From Caenimonas soli (GTDB taxonomy: Bacteria; Pseudomonadota; Gammaproteobacteria; Burkholderiales; Burkholderiaceae_C): a stretch of 64,000 nucleotides of DNA. The stretch lies in assembly GCF_013155545.1 (NCBI RefSeq), contig NZ_JABJVV010000021.1, positions 35,769 through 99,768 of the forward strand, read 5' to 3'. Within the stretch, counting starts at the first letter, position 1. Each line of letters opens with the position of its first letter. Shown piece by piece: positions 33,607 through 42,295 of the stretch. The translations under genes were made by a program, and so were the position numbers. The notes below the pieces were generated by a model. The model was given only the letters and a program-made list of their open reading frames with translations, did not search any database and was not told the origin of the DNA.

Positions 33607-34494
33607 ATGAGCATGCAAGAAGAAGCCCACACCGGCCCGATCAAGACGCCTAAACAGCTGCTGCTCGCGGTATTTTTCTCGTTTGTCATTCCGGTGTTCG
33701 CCATCATTGGGTTGGTCGCCTATGTCGTCGCCGACAACAAGCCCGCCGGTAGCGTGGAGGCTGAAAGCCACGCACTCGGCGGCGTGACCGCGCAGGACCT
33801 GGATCGCGGCGTCGCGGGACGTATCCGCAAGGTGGGCGCCGTTGAAATCCGCGATGCCAACCGCCCCCTGAAGAGCGGCGAGGAAGTGTTCAAGGCCCAG
33901 TGCACCGCCTGCCACACACCGGGCGCTGCCGGTGCCCCCAAGATCGCTGATGCTGCTGCCTGGGGCGCCCGCATCCGCAGCGGATTCGATGCGCTGGTGC
34001 AGTCTGCGTTGAAGGGCAAGGGCGCCATGCCCGCCCAGAGCGGTGGCGATTTCGACGACACCGAGATTGCACGCGCCGTGGCCTATATGGCCAACAGCGC
34101 CGGAGCCAAGTTTGCCGAGCCCCAGCGGCCCGCCGCTGCACCCGCAACGGCCACTGCCCCCGCTGCGGCGACGGTCCAGACGGCGGCTACGCCTGCGGCT
34201 GCTGCGGCCCCGGCATCGGCGCCGGCCGCGCCCCAGACCGCTGTGGCCGGTGCTGCCGCCTCGGGCGAAGCGCTCTACAAGCAGGCTTGCGTGGTCTGCC
34301 ACGCCGCCGGCGTAGCCAACGCCCCCAAGCTGGGCGACAAGGCGGCCTGGGCGCCGCGCCTGCAGCAGGGTGTGCCGGCATTGGTGCAAAGCGCTGTCAA
34401 GGGCAAGGGCGCGATGCCGCCCAAGGGCGGGTCCACCGCGTCCGAATCCGAGATTCGCGCCGCCGTGGAATACATGGTCAGCACCGTCAAGTAG
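33607..34494 (+). CDS. Membrane-anchored dihaem cytochrome c (c5-like)
   Basis: 295 residues from ATG 33607, with GAGGA at 33598-33602. One N-terminal transmembrane helix (LLLAVFFSFVIPVFAIIGLV, about residues 17-36), then two homologous cytochrome c domains. The haem motifs are CTACH and CVVCH, each followed by a GAGAMP/KGKGAMP-type loop that supplies the Met ligand. The domains are joined by a long Ala/Pro linker. The build is that of periplasmic electron carriers feeding terminal oxidases; no oxidase genes are adjacent. Its 3' end overlaps the next gene on the other strand by 8 bp. Confidence 0.92.
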   Translation: MSMQEEAHTGPIKTPKQLLLAVFFSFVIPVFAIIGLVAYVVADNKPAGSVEAESHALGGVTAQDLDRGVAGRIRKVGAVEIRDANRPLKSGEEVFKAQCTACHTPGAAGAPKIADAAAWGARIRSGFDALVQSALKGKGAMPAQSGGDFDDTEIARAVAYMANSAGAKFAEPQRPAAAPATATAPAAATVQTAATPAAAAAPASAPAAPQTAVAGAAASGEALYKQACVVCHAAGVANAPKLGDKAAWAPRLQQGVPALVQSAVKGKGAMPPKGGSTASESEIRAAVEYMVSTVK

Positions 34495-35023
34495 TGATCG
34501 TTTGCCGCCGCGCGGCGGGGCTGCACACGTAGCCGAAGCGCTGCGGCAATTCGCCGGACGCCATCTCTTCGGGCACCCACAGCCCCTGCTCGATGGCGTC
34601 GGCGGCCTGCTCCACATCCAGCGTGTGGATCAGCCCGAACCCCAAGTCCGTTTCCAGGTACAGCCGTCCTTGGTCGTCCAGCACGGCGCGTTGGGGCCGG
34701 GCTGTCTGCCCCGTGTGCGCCGCCACGCTGTGTCCCGCGCCGATTCGCCAGACCCAGGGTGTGGCTTCCAGTTCCACGTAGACCCGCTGCGGGCCGTTCT
34801 GGAAGAACCATTGGCCCTGGTCGTCGCTCTCGTAGTTGCGCTGGATGAAGTCGATGAGCTTGTCGTGCTTGAGCAGCGAACCCTTGCTCTGCGGGAACGG
34901 CCCGGCGGCCTGCACCCGGTCGTCGCGCATGTACCAGTTGCCGCGCGCATCCAGTCCCAGCCAGCCAAAGCAATGAGGAACGTTGGGCCATTTCGCGATG
35001 GCCTGGCGCACGATGTCGTCCAT
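34487..35023 (-). CDS. Conserved hypothetical protein (possibly DUF2946)
   Basis: 178 residues from ATG 35023 (MDDIVRQAIAKWPNVPHC). Aromatic-rich, with segments WLGLDARGNWYMRDDR and WFFQNGPQRVYVELE; no signal peptide, no membrane segment and no catalytic motif I recognise. I believe this family is annotated as DUF2946 in related betaproteobacteria, but that label is from memory. Likely cytoplasmic. Confidence 0.75.
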   Translation of the reverse strand: MDDIVRQAIAKWPNVPHCFGWLGLDARGNWYMRDDRVQAAGPFPQSKGSLLKHDKLIDFIQRNYESDDQGQWFFQNGPQRVYVELEATPWVWRIGAGHSVAAHTGQTARPQRAVLDDQGRLYLETDLGFGLIHTLDVEQAADAIEQGLWVPEEMASGELPQRFGYVCSPAARRQTITT

Positions 35024-35061
35024 GATCTTGCGATTATCGGCCGCGGCCCGGCGGACGCAAG

Positions 35062-35820
35062 TTAGCGCAGGAAAGCGTCGTAGCCGGTCTTGAGGATGAG
35101 CGCGAACACGACGACGATGAACGCCCCCCGCACGAAGCCGGCCCCATGCTTGAGCGCGAAGTGGGTTCCCAGCAGGCTGCCCACCACGTTGGCCACGGCC
35201 AGGGCCAGCGCGAAATGCCACCATACATGGCCTTTGATAGCGAACAGGATCAGCGCCGCCAGGTTGGTTGCGCTGTTGAGCAGCTTGGCGCAGGCAGAGG
35301 CATTCAGGAAGTCATAGCCGAGCAGGCGAACGAACAGGAAGACAAAGAAGCTTCCCGTGCCGGGGCCGAAGAATCCATCGTAGAAGCCCAGCGCCAGCCC
35401 GATGGCGGCCGCAGCGACGGTTTCGCTCCGGCCCGACAGTTTCGGCTCGTGATGCCGGCCCATGTCTTTCCGGGTCAGGGTGTAAGCGAGCACCCCGAGC
35501 AGGATCAAGGGAAGCAGCTTGCGCAGGAATTCGGGCGAGGCCACGGTCACGGCCCAGGCGCCCGCCAGGGAGCCGGCGAATCCGGCCGCCGCCGCCGGCA
35601 ACAGGGCCGACCAGCTCAGTTGCACCCGGCGGCTGTACTGCAGCGCCGCCATCGCGGTGCCCCAGATCGACGCACTCTTGTTGACGCCGAACAGCGTCGC
35701 GGGATGGGTGCCGGGAAACATGGCGAACAGCGCCGGCACCAGGATCAGGCCGCCCCCGCCCACGATCGCGTCCACGAAACCGGCCAGCAGCGAGGCCATC
35801 GATACCAGCAGCAATTCCAT
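35062..35820 (-). CDS. TSUP-family permease (TauE/SafE)
   Basis: 252 residues, about eight hydrophobic segments. The family halves begin LAGFVDAIVGGGGLILVPAL (near residues 13-32) and LGFYDGFFGPGTGSFFVFLF (near 144-163). The family exports or imports sulfur-containing anions such as sulfite or sulfoacetate; the substrate here is unknown. Confidence 0.9.
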   Translation of the reverse strand: MELLLVSMASLLAGFVDAIVGGGGLILVPALFAMFPGTHPATLFGVNKSASIWGTAMAALQYSRRVQLSWSALLPAAAAGFAGSLAGAWAVTVASPEFLRKLLPLILLGVLAYTLTRKDMGRHHEPKLSGRSETVAAAAIGLALGFYDGFFGPGTGSFFVFLFVRLLGYDFLNASACAKLLNSATNLAALILFAIKGHVWWHFALALAVANVVGSLLGTHFALKHGAGFVRGAFIVVVFALILKTGYDAFLR

Positions 35821-35850
35821 GCGGCCGATTGTCCCATTGCCTCATCGGCA

Positions 35851-35881
35851 AATAAAAAGGCGCCGGGAGTGCCGGCGCCTT
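35851..35881 (-). terminator. Orphan intrinsic terminator reading leftward
   Basis: Perfect 10-bp stem AAGGCGCCGG/CCGGCGCCTT (35857-35866 with 35872-35881). On the minus strand it is followed by TTTTTATT. It lies upstream of the permease gene, so it cannot end that gene; it must stop leftward transcription starting between it and 36183. Confidence 0.8.
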
Positions 35882-36183
35882 GTGAAGGCATCTCGTTGGA
35901 CGCCTGATAGAAATCTTTTAGTGTTCTGGAATTGTCTCCTCGGTCCCTCGTCGTCGCGAGCCCTTGGGCTCGCTTGCGAGTGGACGCACTGTAACGAGCG
36001 CACCGCCTCAGTGCATCAGGACTTTCCCGCCCTGCGGTTGGGCACATCGCGCGCCGGCTCGCAAAGTTGTATGGGCCCAACAAAGGCCGACCGCAATGGT
36101 CAGACCTCACAGCGTTTTCTAGTTACAGACTGATATATTCATCCTCGCCGTTCGGCAGCCGTACAAATCAGAGGGGATCAACC
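35882..36183 (-). ncRNA. Candidate small RNA in a gene-free gap
   Basis: 302 bp with no supportable protein gene, ending leftward in a strong terminator. A stable stem GCGAGCC/GGCTCGC lies in the middle (near 35957-35974). A weak leftward promoter (TTGCGG, 17 bp, CATACA near 36070-36100) is possible. It does not match the 6S, tmRNA, RNase P or SRP RNA signatures I know. The right part also holds the lipoprotein promoter (-10-like TATATT at 36134-36139). Confidence 0.35.
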
Positions 36184-37227
36184 ATGGGTTTCAGCGTTAG
36201 CGTTCGCGCATTTGCACTGGTTTCCAGCCTGCTTTTGGCGGCTTGTGGTGGGGGCGGCGGTGGCGGCAGCTCAGGCACGGGTGGATCGACGACCGCTGCG
36301 CCGCAGGCGGTGCTGATTACCGAGACCAATGCCAAGCCGGTGGCGGCGGATGCGCTGGAAGCGGTCCAGGGCGCCTCTGCGATGCAGGGCACGAATCTGC
36401 TCACCGGCGTTGAAGTCCAATCGGAAAGCGCCGCACCGGCCGGCATCCGGGCCGTGGCCGGGATCGCGCGCGTAGCTTCGGCATCCCTCGCCGGCCGCAC
36501 CGCGCTGGCAAGCGGTGTCGCCATCAGCGAAAGCGCGGCCTGCCCGTCCGGCGGGGGCATCAGCATCACCGGCAATGTTTCGGGCGGCGCGAGCCTCGTC
36601 CCCGGCGACACCATCACCATTGCCGCGAACAATTGCAAGCTGGCAGTCGATGGCGTCCTGACGACCATGAACGGCAGCCTGTCCATGACCGTTGTCAGTG
36701 GCAGCATGCCCGCTTCGGGTCCCTTCCATGTCGTCGTCCAATACGTTCTCGCCGATCTGTCGGTGCAGGCCGCCGGCACGACCGTGGTGGTAGCCGGCAC
36801 GGCGCAGCTGGACTGGACGTCTTCGTCGATCACCTCGGAAACCATGATTGCCTCGGGCACTTCCATGACCGTGCGCGAAACCACCGGCACGACGACGCAC
36901 ACCAGCGCCATGAAGAACTACAGCCAGAGCGTTGCCGTCAACGGTTCCACGGTCACCAGCAGCTTGTCCGCCACGATTGAAACCAGCAGCACCCGACTTG
37001 GTGCCAGCGGTGGCAGCTACACCATCACCACGCCCACGCCCCTGGTGTGGAACTCGAGTACCAATGTGCTGAGCGCCGGTGTGGTCAAGGTGGTGGGTGC
37101 CAACAGTTCACAACTGGTGATGACCGTGACCGGCAGCAATGCCGTCACCATCCAGGTCGACGCCAACGGCGACGGTACCTTCGAGAAGACGGTTTTCAGC
37201 ACCGCCACCGAACTGCGATCCCTCTAA
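36184..37227 (+). CDS. Predicted lipoprotein of unknown function
   Basis: 347 residues from ATG 36184 with GAGGGG upstream. Lipobox LLLAAC (Cys at residue 21) followed by a Gly-rich tether. The mature part is rich in Ser/Thr/Val/Gly with alternating beta-type patterns, contains two further cysteines that may pair (SAACPSGG and ANNCKLAV), and has a C-terminal segment VDANGDGTFEKTV. No known domain recognised. It lies 4 bp before the outer-membrane-like gene. Confidence 0.8.
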   Translation: MGFSVSVRAFALVSSLLLAACGGGGGGGSSGTGGSTTAAPQAVLITETNAKPVAADALEAVQGASAMQGTNLLTGVEVQSESAAPAGIRAVAGIARVASASLAGRTALASGVAISESAACPSGGGISITGNVSGGASLVPGDTITIAANNCKLAVDGVLTTMNGSLSMTVVSGSMPASGPFHVVVQYVLADLSVQAAGTTVVVAGTAQLDWTSSSITSETMIASGTSMTVRETTGTTTHTSAMKNYSQSVAVNGSTVTSSLSATIETSSTRLGASGGSYTITTPTPLVWNSSTNVLSAGVVKVVGANSSQLVMTVTGSNAVTIQVDANGDGTFEKTVFSTATELRSL

Positions 37228-37231
37228 GCGA

Positions 37232-38053
37232 ATGCTTGGCCAGACACCGGCGCGGTTAAGCCCGCGCCCAGCGGTGTTCGCACTCTGCCTGGCCAGCTCG
37301 CTGGCGGCAGCGGCCGAGCCAGCTCCCATTGAGTGGGCGGCCAGCGCGGGCGTGCGACACCGCACGCTCAGCGAATGGTCGGACACGGGGACAAGACTCC
37401 TGACCGAGAAGGGCTATCTGCCGCATGTGCAACTGAGCGCCCAGCTCACCTCCCCGACCTGGCCCACGCTGGCGTTCGAGGCGGGTATCGCGGGGGCCGA
37501 CCTGGACTACCGGGGCCAGACCCAATCGGGCGTGCCGTTGACGACGACGTCACGCCACACCGATGTGGACCTCGGCGTGCATTGGCGGCCATTCCCCGCG
37601 GCAGCCTGGGGCGAGGCCTGGTTGGGCCTCGGATGGCTGCAGGCGCGCAGGGACATCGCGTCCTCCGCACGGGCGGGCGGCCTCGACGAGACCTCGTCCC
37701 TGGTTCTGCCCGGCGTCCGCTGGCGCAGCCCCGCGTTCGCCGTGCCCCACACCGACAACGCCAAGTTCCAGCTCGAGGCGCAGTGGCGCACCAGCGTCCG
37801 GCATCGCCTCGAGGTGGACTACCTGGGCGTGTTCGACAACTCGTCGCTGCGCGGCGGGCGTCGCAGCGAAACCGTGCTGGGCCTGAGCGTGAGCAGCTCA
37901 GAAACCTGGCGGTGGAGCCTGGAATGGAGCCGCTCGCGCCAGTCGGCCAGCAACCCGGTGCCGCTTTATCGCGCCGGGGCGCTCGTGGGCAGCGTTCGCC
38001 AGCCCAGGGTGAAGATCGACGATGTGAGCTTGTCCCTCACACGCCGCTTCTAG
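37232..38053 (+). CDS. Predicted outer-membrane beta-barrel protein
   Basis: 273 residues from ATG 37232; signal peptide ending near LAAAAEPAP. The mature protein has regularly spaced amphipathic beta-strands (for example DVDLGVHWRPF and AWLGLGWLQARRD) and ends in Phe after SLSLTRRF, the typical barrel-insertion signal. The upstream lipoprotein gene is 4 bp away, so the two likely function together. Function unknown; it resembles small OmpW/autotransporter-like barrels only in general form. The end overlaps the GMC gene on the other strand by 17 bp. Confidence 0.78.
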   Translation: MLGQTPARLSPRPAVFALCLASSLAAAAEPAPIEWAASAGVRHRTLSEWSDTGTRLLTEKGYLPHVQLSAQLTSPTWPTLAFEAGIAGADLDYRGQTQSGVPLTTTSRHTDVDLGVHWRPFPAAAWGEAWLGLGWLQARRDIASSARAGGLDETSSLVLPGVRWRSPAFAVPHTDNAKFQLEAQWRTSVRHRLEVDYLGVFDNSSLRGGRRSETVLGLSVSSSETWRWSLEWSRSRQSASNPVPLYRAGALVGSVRQPRVKIDDVSLSLTRRF

Positions 38054-39674
38054 CCGCTTTCAAGATCCACTCGGCGGCTTTTTCCGCCATCATCAGCGTC
38101 GGCGAGTTGGTGTTGCCGCTGGTGATGATGGGCATGGCGCCGGCATCCACCACCCGCAGCCCTTCGATACCGCGCACCCGCATCTGCGAATCGAGCACGG
38201 CCATCGGGTCCTCATCACGGCCCATCTTGGTGGTTCCTACCGGGTGGAAGATGGTGGTGGCAATGTCGCCCGCGAGCCGGGCCAGCTCCTCGTCGCTCTG
38301 GTATTGCGGGCCTGGCCGCCACTCGGTGGGCTGGTACTTCGCCAGCGCCGGCTGCGCCGCGATGCGCCGGGTCACCCGCAACGAGTCGGCCGCCACCTTG
38401 CGGTCCTCGGTCGTGCTCAGGTAGTTGGGAGCGATCAGCGGCGCATCCTCGAACTTGTTGCTGCAGATGCGCACCGTGCCCCGGCTGGTGGGCTGGAGGT
38501 TGCACACGCTGGCCGTGAAGGCATTGAAGTCGTGCAGTGGCTCGCCGAAGGCATCCAGGCTGAGCGGTTGGACGTGGTACTCGATGTTGGGATAGGGCTG
38601 GTCGGGTGCGCTGCGGGTGAAGGCACCCAGCTGCGACGGCGCCATGCTCATGGGGCCGCTGCGTTTGAGCGCGTACTCGAGCCCGATCTTGGCCTTGCCC
38701 AGCCAGCTGTTCGCCATGGTGTTGAGCGTGGTCACCCCGCTGACCTTGAACACGGCGCGGACCTGCAGATGGTCCTGCAGGTTGGCTCCCACGCCCGGCA
38801 GGTCTTGCACCACCGGAATGCCGTTTTTCTGCAGCAGCGGCGCCGGGCCGATGCCGGACAGCTGCAGGACCTGCGGGGAGCCGATGCTGCCCGCGCTCAG
38901 AATGACTTCGCGCGCGGCGGTGACCGTGACGAGCTCGTTCTCGGCCCAGACCTGTGCGCCGTTGCAACGCTTGCTGCCATCGGGCAGTTCTTCGACCACG
39001 AGCCGCGCCACATGGGCCATGGTCCACATCTCGAAATTGGTGCGGCCGTAACAGATCGGGCGCAGGAAGGCCTTGGCCGTGTTCCAGCGCCAGCCCTTCT
39101 TCTGGTTGACCTGGAAGTAGCCCACGCCCTCGTTGTCGCCGCGGTTGAAGTCCTCGCTGTGCGGGATGCCCGCCTCCTGCGCCGCCTGGGCAAAGGCATC
39201 GAGGATGTCCCAGCGCACGCGCTGGCGCTCCACCCGCCACTCGCCGCCTTCGCCGTGCATGGCGTCGGCGCCCTTGTAGTAGTCCTCGTGCTTCTTGAAG
39301 TACGGCAGGCAGTTGTCCCACGTCCATGAAGCGTCGCCGGTGACCTGCGCCCAGTTGTCGTAGTCGTGCGCCTGGCCGCGCATGTAGATCATGCCGTTGA
39401 TGCTGGAGGAACCGCCCAGCGCCTTGCCGCGCGGATAGCGCAGGCTGCGCCCGTTCAGTCCGGCATCGGCCTCGGTGCTGTAGAGCCAGTCGGTGCGCGG
39501 ATTGCCGATGCAATAGAGGTAGCCCACCGGGATGTGGATCCAGTGGTAGTCGTCGCGCCGGCCCGCCTCCAGCAGCAGCACCCGCTTCGTGGGATCGGCG
39601 GACAGCCGGTTGGCCAGCAGGCAGCCGGCCGTGCCGGCCCCGATGATGATGTAGTCGAAGTGGGTGTCGCTCAT
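38037..39674 (-). CDS. GMC-family FAD oxidoreductase (choline-dehydrogenase-like)
   Basis: 545 residues. N-terminal FAD motif DYIIIGAGTAGCLLANRL, GMC signature 1 GKALGGSSSINGMIYMRG, signature 2 GSIGSPQVLQLSGIGP, and C-terminal VVDAGAMPIITSGNTNSPT with the HPVGT catalytic block. It would oxidise an alcohol to an aldehyde. It sits 34 bp after mmsA in the same direction, so its product may feed an aldehyde into MmsA; choline itself is not indicated by the context. Confidence 0.9.
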   Translation of the reverse strand: MSDTHFDYIIIGAGTAGCLLANRLSADPTKRVLLLEAGRRDDYHWIHIPVGYLYCIGNPRTDWLYSTEADAGLNGRSLRYPRGKALGGSSSINGMIYMRGQAHDYDNWAQVTGDASWTWDNCLPYFKKHEDYYKGADAMHGEGGEWRVERQRVRWDILDAFAQAAQEAGIPHSEDFNRGDNEGVGYFQVNQKKGWRWNTAKAFLRPICYGRTNFEMWTMAHVARLVVEELPDGSKRCNGAQVWAENELVTVTAAREVILSAGSIGSPQVLQLSGIGPAPLLQKNGIPVVQDLPGVGANLQDHLQVRAVFKVSGVTTLNTMANSWLGKAKIGLEYALKRSGPMSMAPSQLGAFTRSAPDQPYPNIEYHVQPLSLDAFGEPLHDFNAFTASVCNLQPTSRGTVRICSNKFEDAPLIAPNYLSTTEDRKVAADSLRVTRRIAAQPALAKYQPTEWRPGPQYQSDEELARLAGDIATTIFHPVGTTKMGRDEDPMAVLDSQMRVRGIEGLRVVDAGAMPIITSGNTNSPTLMMAEKAAEWILKAARSGV

Positions 39675-39708
39675 CTGCAGAGCTTACTGCGCCGGACGTC
39701 CACGGACC

Positions 39709-41250
39709 TTACTTGGCTGTGGGCATGACGAACTCCGCACCTTTCCCGATGCTTTCCGGCCAGCGCTGCATGATGGATTTCTGCTTGGTATAGAAGCGCA
39801 CGCCCTCTTCGCCGTATGCGTGCATGTCGCCGAACAGGCTCTTCTTCCAGCCGCCAAAGCCATGCCAGGCCATGGGCACCGGGATCGGCACGTTGATGCC
39901 CACCATGCCGACCTGCACGCGGCGGCTGAATTCGCGCGCCACGTTGCCGTCGCGGGTGAAGCAGCAGACGCCGTTGCCGTACTCATGCGAGTTGATCAGC
40001 TCCACCGCGGCTGCCAGGTCCTTCACCCGGACGCAGCCCAGCACCGGGCCGAAGATCTCTTCCTTGTAGATCTTCATGTCCGGCGTGACGTTGTCGAACA
40101 GCGTGCCGCCCACCCAGAAGCCGTTGTCGCAGCCCGCGCCGGCCTTGGCGGCCTCGAACTTGCGGCCATCGACGACCAGTTTCGCGCCCTCGGTCTCACC
40201 CTGGCCGATATAGCCGGTGATGCGGCTGGCGGCGGCGCTGGAAACGATGGGCCCCATCTCGGCGTCCAGCTCGACGCCATTCTTGATCTTGAGCTGGCGG
40301 GTGCGCTCGGTCAGTTTCGGCATGATCTTGTCGGCGGCATCGCCCACCAGCACGCCCAGCGATATCGCCATGCAGCGCTCGCCGGCCGAGCCGAAGGCCG
40401 CGCCGATCAGCGCGTCGACGGCCTGGTCCATGTCGGCGTCGGGCATGACGACCATGTGGTTCTTGGCGCCGCCCAGGGCCTGCACCCGCTTGCCGTGGCG
40501 CGCGCCGGTTTCGTAGATCTTCTGGGCGATGGTGGTCGAGCCGACGAAGGAGATCGCCTTCACATCCGGATGCTCCAGCAGGGCGTCCACGGCGTCCTTG
40601 TCGCCCTGCACCACGTTGAATACGCCATCGGGCAGGCCGGCGCGCTTGAGCAGGTCGGCCATCATCAGCGACGCGGACGGGTCCAGCGGGCTGGGCTTGA
40701 GCACGAAGCAATTGCCCGCGGCGATGGCCACGGGGTACATCCACATCGGCACCATCACCGGGAAATTGAACGGGGTGATGCCGGCCACCACGCCCAGTGG
40801 CTGGCGCATCGTCCAGTTGTCGATGCCGGTGGACACCTGGTCGGTGTAGTCGCCCTTGAGCAGCTGCGGGATACCGCAGGAGAACTCCACGATGTCGATG
40901 CCGCGGCTGACCTCGCCCTGGGCGTCGGTGAAGACCTTGCCATGCTCGGCCGTGATGGCATGGGCCAGCTTGTCTTTTTCCTGGTTCAACAGCTCCAGGA
41001 ACTTGAACATCACCCGGGCCCGGCGGATCGGCGGCGTGTCGGCCCAGGCGGGGAAGGCCGCTTGCGCGGCGGCCACCGCGTTGGCGACCTCGGCATTGTT
41101 GGCCAGCGCAACCTGGCCGGTCACGGCGCCTGTGGCGGGATTGAAGACTTCGGCACGGCGGCCGCTCTGGCCGGGGACGACTCGCCCGCCTATCCAGTGT
41201 TCGATGGAGGCGACGGTGGCGTTCGAGAGGGATTTTTCGGGTGCGTTCAT
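39709..41250 (-). CDS. mmsA: CoA-acylating methylmalonate-semialdehyde dehydrogenase
   Basis: 513 residues; aldehyde dehydrogenase fold with catalytic Cys in GSAGERCMAIS and NAD segment TPFNFPVMVPMWMYPVAIA. The RCMA context is characteristic of the CoA-acylating MmsA class rather than ordinary aldehyde dehydrogenases. It converts methylmalonate or malonate semialdehyde to propionyl- or acetyl-CoA (valine, beta-alanine, inositol routes). Divergent from a LysR regulator. Confidence 0.92.
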   Translation of the reverse strand: MNAPEKSLSNATVASIEHWIGGRVVPGQSGRRAEVFNPATGAVTGQVALANNAEVANAVAAAQAAFPAWADTPPIRRARVMFKFLELLNQEKDKLAHAITAEHGKVFTDAQGEVSRGIDIVEFSCGIPQLLKGDYTDQVSTGIDNWTMRQPLGVVAGITPFNFPVMVPMWMYPVAIAAGNCFVLKPSPLDPSASLMMADLLKRAGLPDGVFNVVQGDKDAVDALLEHPDVKAISFVGSTTIAQKIYETGARHGKRVQALGGAKNHMVVMPDADMDQAVDALIGAAFGSAGERCMAISLGVLVGDAADKIMPKLTERTRQLKIKNGVELDAEMGPIVSSAAASRITGYIGQGETEGAKLVVDGRKFEAAKAGAGCDNGFWVGGTLFDNVTPDMKIYKEEIFGPVLGCVRVKDLAAAVELINSHEYGNGVCCFTRDGNVAREFSRRVQVGMVGINVPIPVPMAWHGFGGWKKSLFGDMHAYGEEGVRFYTKQKSIMQRWPESIGKGAEFVMPTAK

Positions 41251-41330
41251 GGCAAGGCTTTCCTGGGCAATAACAGCGCACCAGTCTATGCCTCACACCG
41301 GGCTTTGAGAATAGCCGTTTCTTGACTACA

Positions 41331-41350
41331 TTGTTCAAATTGCTGAACAA
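41331..41350. promoter_or_regulatory. Candidate LysR operator
   Basis: Perfect inverted repeat TTGTTCA-N6-TGAACAA in the mmsA/LysR intergenic region, containing the T-N11-A core expected for LysR-type regulators. It lies 9 bp from the LysR start, so it probably serves autoregulation and control of mmsA. Confidence 0.6.
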
Positions 41351-41359
41351 CAGACCTGA

Positions 41360-42295
41360 ATGACCGCGCCGCCCACCACCGTATTTTCCGACCTTCACCT
41401 GCTGACGGTGCTGGCCCAGACCCGCAGTTACACGCAGGCGGCGCGCCGCCTGGGCATTTCCAAGGCGTCGGTCAGCATGCGCATTGCCGAGCTCGAGCGA
41501 GCCGCCGGCGTTCCGCTGGTGCGCCGCACCACGCGTTCAGTCGGTCTGACCGAAGCCGGCCAGCAATTGGTGGACGATACGCAGGGCGCGTTCACCCGCA
41601 TCGAGCAGAGTTTTGCCAGCGTCAAGGACCTGGCGGGCACGCCGCGTGGCCTGGTGCGAGTCACGGCGCCGGTGGCCTTGGGCCGCCAGCACATCGCGCC
41701 GACCCTGGCCGGATTCCTCCGGCAGTACCCCGAGATCCGCCTGGAGCTCGAGCTCACGGACCGTTTCGTCAACCTCACCCAGGAAGGCTTCGACCTGGCC
41801 ATCCGCCACACCCAGGCGCCGCCCGATACGCATGTGGCCTGGGTGCTGTGCGCGAGCCGCTCGGTGCTGGTGGCAAGCAGCGATTACCTGCGCCGGCACG
41901 GCGCGCCGTCGGAGCCGGCGGACCTGGCATCGCACCGTTGCCTGCTGTACCTGCGCGATGCGGCAAGCCAGAGCTGGTCATTCGAGCGCGAGGCCGGACG
42001 CAAGGCAGCGGAGAGCGTGATCGTCAACGTCAACGGGCCGCTGCGCGCCAACAACAGCGAAGTGCTGCGCGAGGCGGTGCTGGGCGGGCTGGGCATCGGC
42101 CTGCTGCCCGATTTCAGCGCCGCGCCATACATGGGTCCGCGCCAGCTGGTTCGGGTGCTGCCGCAGTGGCAGCCGCGCGGCTTCTTCGGCGAGCGGCTCT
42201 ATGCCATCCGGCCCTGGGCGCCGCAGGTGCCGCGGGCCGTGCAGTGTTTCGTCGATCACCTGCGCCAGGCGATGGCGCAGGGGTTCGATCTCTAG
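41360..42295 (+). CDS. LysR-family transcriptional regulator
   Basis: 311 residues; HTH at about residues 12-50 (TQAARRLGISKASVSMRIAELERAAG), then a CrgA/DmlR-like effector domain. It is transcribed divergently from mmsA-GMC and presumably controls them. It overlaps the end of the AtuA-like gene by 4 bp. Confidence 0.88.
   Translation: MTAPPTTVFSDLHLLTVLAQTRSYTQAARRLGISKASVSMRIAELERAAGVPLVRRTTRSVGLTEAGQQLVDDTQGAFTRIEQSFASVKDLAGTPRGLVRVTAPVALGRQHIAPTLAGFLRQYPEIRLELELTDRFVNLTQEGFDLAIRHTQAPPDTHVAWVLCASRSVLVASSDYLRRHGAPSEPADLASHRCLLYLRDAASQSWSFEREAGRKAAESVIVNVNGPLRANNSEVLREAVLGGLGIGLLPDFSAAPYMGPRQLVRVLPQWQPRGFFGERLYAIRPWAPQVPRAVQCFVDHLRQAMAQGFDL

Noticed and set aside
35850..36060. Possible 6S RNA, tmRNA or RNase P RNA in the 35.9-36.1 kb gap
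   Set aside because: None of the signatures I know (tRNA-like ends of tmRNA, the RNase P core, the 6S central bubble) could be matched; only a generic small-RNA call is justified.
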